DNA of 8,690 nt from an uncultured Clostridiaceae bacterium (GTDB lineage Bacteria > Bacillota > Clostridia > Clostridiales > Oxobacteraceae), in the NCBI GenBank assembly GCA_937900065.1, contig CALCDS010000278.1, forward strand, positions 1 through 8,690, in the 5' to 3' direction. Under the pieces are notes generated by a model, which was not told the DNA's origin, made no database searches, and was given only the letters and a program-made list of their open reading frames with translations. Within the stretch, counting starts at the first letter, position 1, and each line of letters begins with the position of its first letter. This document shows positions 6,267 to 8,690 of this stretch, piece after piece. The translations under genes and the position numbers were made by a program.

Positions 6267-8447
6267 ATGAATAAGATGCTTGTACTTGCTGAAAAGCCAT
6301 CTGTTGGAAGAGACATTGCAAGAGTTTTAAATTGCGGCAAACAGGGGAAAGGCTATTTTGAAGGAAGCAGATATATAGTTACATGGGCTCTCGGCCATCT
6401 GGTGACTCTGGCCGACCCTGAAGTGTATGATGAAAAATACAAAGCATGGAAGTTAGATGAACTTCCCATGCTCCCATCACCTGTAAAATTAGTTGTAATC
6501 AAGAAAACAAGGGGCCAGTTTAATATCGTAAAAGAGCAGCTGTACAGGAATGATGTAAGAGAAGTTGTAATTGCAACCGATGCAGGGCGTGAAGGAGAGC
6601 TTGTGGCAAGGTGGATACTTGAAAAAGCAAAAGTTAAAAAGCCTTTATATAGGCTTTGGATTTCTTCGGTTACGGACAGGGCTATAAAGGACGGATTTAT
6701 GAGGCTTAAGGATGGCAAAGAATATGAGAACCTTTATGCTTCGGCACAGGCCCGTGCCGAAGCCGATTGGTTCGTGGGAATAAATGCAACGCGGGCTTTG
6801 ACTTGCAAATACAATGCACAGCTTTCCTGCGGCAGGGTTCAGACTCCTACTGTTATGATCATCGCATCAAGGGAGGATGAAATCAGAAATTTCAAGCCGA
6901 AACCGTTCTATGGAATTACCGCATTTGCTGATAATTTAAAGCTTATATGGAGGGATAAATCTTCCCGTGATTATAGGACATTTGACAAGGATAGATGCGA
7001 CGAGATTTTAAAGTCCCTCAAGGGTAAAAATGCCGTGGTAAAGCGGATTGATAAATCACATAAGAGAGCTTATTCTCCGCAGTTATATGACCTTACCGAA
7101 TTGCAAAGGGATGCCAATAAGATATTTGATTTTTCGGCAAAAGAGACGCTTTCCATAATGCAATCCCTCTATGAAAGCCATAAGATATTGACATATCCAA
7201 GGACTGACTCAAGATATATATCTTCAGATATTGTGGATACTCTTGAAGAAAGGATCAGAGCGTGCGGCGTCGGGCCGTATTCAGGCATTGCCTTTAAGGT
7301 AAGGGGCCGGATCAATCCAAGCAAACACTTTGTTGATGATGCAAAAGTTTCAGACCACCATGCCATAATACCGACTGAACAGCCTGTTATATTGAGTTCT
7401 TTAAGCGATAAGGAAAGAAAAATATATGATCTTGTTATAAAGCGTTTTCTTGCCGTATTATATCCTCCGTTTGAGTATGAGGCTACCACAATAGAAGCTG
7501 AGATTGGCAGCCAGTCTTTTATTGCAAAGGGGAAAAATATTATATCGCAGGGCTGGAAAGAAGTTTACCAAAATAAATATGATGAAGAAGATGAACGCGA
7601 TATTTCAGAGCAGAATATTCCAAAATTAAATGAAGGGGATATTTTAAACATATCGTCACTATCCCAAAATATAGGCGAGACCAAGCCTCCTGCTCCTTTT
7701 ACCGAAGCAACGCTGCTTTCGGCGATGGAAAATCCAATCAAATATATGAATACTTGCGATAAGGATTTGATAAAAACAATGGGTGAAGCTGGAGGATTAG
7801 GAACTGTGGCAACTAGAGCCGATATAATTGAAAAGCTCTTCAATACATTTCTTATTGAAAAAAGGGGAAAAGAGATATTTACAACTTCAAAGGGGAGGCA
7901 GCTTCTTGAGCTTGTTCCTGAAGACTTGAAATCTCCTGTGCTTACGGCACAGTGGGAACAAAAGTTGACTGCAATATCCAAGGGCTCGCTTGATAAAAAC
8001 GTTTTTATAGATGACATGAAAAGGTATGCATCTGAACTAGTGGGTGATATTAAAAACAGTGAAGCAAAATTTAAGTATGATAATTTGACTAGAACCAAAT
8101 GTCCCCGCTGCGGCAAATATATGCTCGAGGTAAAAGGCAAGAATGGAAAGATGCTCATATGCCAGGACAGGGAGTGCGGCTATAGGGAGAACATCTCCAG
8201 GACGACCAATGCGAGATGCCCGAACTGTCATAAAAAGCTTGAGCTTTATGGTGAAGGTGAAAACCGCATATTCATATGCAGCTGCGGCTACAGGGAGAAA
8301 TTGAAGGCTTTCAAAGAGAGAAAAAAGGACAACGATAAAAGCTCAACAAAGCGTGACATTGCACAGTATATGAAAGAGCAAAGAAAATCACAGGGAAAAT
8401 CCATCAATTCATCTCTTGCTGAAGCATTATCGCATATAAAGTTATAA
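6267..8447 (+). CDS. topB: DNA topoisomerase III (type IA)
   Basis: This 726-residue protein is a complete type IA topoisomerase. The Toprim domain opens with LAEKPSVGRDIA (E9) and includes ATDAGREGE (103-111). The reading DAG instead of DAD is, as I recall, the usual form in Gram-positive topoisomerase III. SCGRVQTPT (187-195) is the conserved central motif. The catalytic tyrosine is Y310 in LTYPRTDSRYI, followed by DHHAIIPT (363-370) and EAGGLGTVATRADII (507-521). The C-terminus adds two zinc ribbons, C612/C615/C632/C637 and C651/C654/C671/C673, then a basic tail (about 680-715). The enzyme passes single strands to relax negative supercoils and to decatenate replication or recombination intermediates, usually with a RecQ-type helicase. 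Topoisomerase I (TopA) is less likely because the start and the DAGREGE form match the TopB class. No strong promoter is seen between it and the upstream gene. A parS site lies about 140 bp downstream. Confidence 0.95.
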   Translation: MNKMLVLAEKPSVGRDIARVLNCGKQGKGYFEGSRYIVTWALGHLVTLADPEVYDEKYKAWKLDELPMLPSPVKLVVIKKTRGQFNIVKEQLYRNDVREVVIATDAGREGELVARWILEKAKVKKPLYRLWISSVTDRAIKDGFMRLKDGKEYENLYASAQARAEADWFVGINATRALTCKYNAQLSCGRVQTPTVMIIASREDEIRNFKPKPFYGITAFADNLKLIWRDKSSRDYRTFDKDRCDEILKSLKGKNAVVKRIDKSHKRAYSPQLYDLTELQRDANKIFDFSAKETLSIMQSLYESHKILTYPRTDSRYISSDIVDTLEERIRACGVGPYSGIAFKVRGRINPSKHFVDDAKVSDHHAIIPTEQPVILSSLSDKERKIYDLVIKRFLAVLYPPFEYEATTIEAEIGSQSFIAKGKNIISQGWKEVYQNKYDEEDERDISEQNIPKLNEGDILNISSLSQNIGETKPPAPFTEATLLSAMENPIKYMNTCDKDLIKTMGEAGGLGTVATRADIIEKLFNTFLIEKRGKEIFTTSKGRQLLELVPEDLKSPVLTAQWEQKLTAISKGSLDKNVFIDDMKRYASELVGDIKNSEAKFKYDNLTRTKCPRCGKYMLEVKGKNGKMLICQDRECGYRENISRTTNARCPNCHKKLELYGEGENRIFICSCGYREKLKAFKERKKDNDKSSTKRDIAQYMKEQRKSQGKSINSSLAEALSHIKL

Positions 8448-8511
8448 TTATGCAAGAAACTCTCTAAAATAACTTTTAAATAACTCAAAAGAGAATCTAA
8501 TTTTCTTGATT

Positions 8512-8580
8512 TAAATGAGGGGCCGATAGAATTGGCAGGGCAAGCCAATTCCATCGGCCTTTGTGCAACATTCTCATTTA
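8512..8580. terminator. Nested palindrome after topB, possible terminator
   Basis: The inner stem pairs 8521-8536 with 8544-8559 (15 of 16 pairs, one A-C mismatch) around a seven-base loop and is G+C-rich. An outer pair, TAAATGAG (8512-8519) and CTCATTTA (8573-8580), encloses it. Only TTT follows the inner stem on the plus strand and no T tract follows on the minus strand, so intrinsic termination of topB is plausible but not textbook. It could equally be a structured 3' end or a small palindromic repeat element. Confidence 0.55.
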
Positions 8581-8585
8581 TAAAA

Positions 8586-8601
8586 TGTTTCACGTGAAAC
8601 A
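8586..8601. other. parS: parS centromere site (ParB/Spo0J binding)
   Basis: TGTTTCACGTGAAACA is a perfect 16-bp palindrome identical to the consensus parS bound by ParB/Spo0J. ParB clamps load there, spread by CTP-dependent sliding and recruit SMC, which aids origin segregation. Most chromosomal parS sites lie near oriC, so the window may be origin-proximal, though isolated distal sites are known. It sits in intergenic DNA six bases after the nested palindrome. Confidence 0.95.
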
Positions 8602-8690
8602 ATTCCCGGAAATGTATGATATTGGCTGCATAGAGGACTGTTTGCATACTTATAAACTGTTATATATACAGTCTTATGTTGTATTTTTGC

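Noticed and set aside
8642..8670. Promoter-like TTGCAT and TATACA, 17 bp apart
   Set aside because: Both hexamers are poor matches in AT-rich DNA and no gene start is visible after them.
8656..8672. ACTGT...ACAGT dyad resembling an E. coli LexA box
   Set aside because: Its CTG-CAG spacing is nine rather than ten bases, and Firmicute LexA uses a different motif. It may still be an operator for a gene beyond the window.
8585..8690. Open frame beginning ATG TTT CAC GTG AAA at the parS site and running off the right edge
   Set aside because: The MFHVK start is just parS read as codons; there is no Shine-Dalgarno and the peptide is unremarkable.

Overview
The window looks like a chromosomal segment from an anaerobic Firmicute of the class Clostridia. 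The reasons are an AT-leaning composition (roughly 40% G+C by eye), strong AGGAGG-type ribosome-binding sites, a T-box leader, a Gram-positive-type topoisomerase III, and a perfect Spo0J/ParB parS site. No species can be named from the sequence alone.

Left half (minus strand, about 3600 down to 58): a sulfur amino-acid operon. A consensus promoter (3570-3598) starts a leader of roughly 360 nt that folds as a classical T-box riboswitch. It has a Stem I with an AGUA/GAA specifier loop, a likely UGC (Cys) specifier codon, Stem II, the ACGG/CCGU element, Stem III, the UGGGACC T-box core and a long intrinsic terminator. It controls three tightly packed genes: a PLP-dependent cystathionine/homocysteine gamma-lyase-type enzyme (mccB/metB family), a PLP-dependent cysteine synthase/cystathionine beta-synthase-type enzyme (mccA/cysK family), and a uroporphyrinogen-decarboxylase-fold protein that carries the zinc/thiol motif HxC...C of MtaA/CmuA-type methyltransferases. 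The expected logic is that uncharged tRNA-Cys accumulates under cysteine starvation, the leader antiterminates, and reverse transsulfuration of homocysteine to cysteine is switched on. The methyltransferase-like third gene is the unexplained member.

Middle (3600-6180): a divergent intergenic region with inverted and direct repeats precedes a secreted 768-residue protein. Its N-terminal phosphodiester glycosidase (NAGPA) domain is followed by Ig-like modules and a jelly-roll carbohydrate-binding-like module. This is most likely an extracellular or wall-associated glycan enzyme.

Right side (6200-8690): after a 10-bp inverted repeat that probably ends the glycosidase transcript lies topB (DNA topoisomerase III), with two C-terminal zinc ribbons. 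The last 240 bp hold no convincing gene. They contain a large nested palindrome and, six bases beyond it, a perfect 16-bp parS centromere site.

I found no transposon, CRISPR array, rRNA or tRNA. The main points worth following are the MtaA-like protein inside a Cys-T-box operon, the T-box itself, and the parS/palindrome pair.
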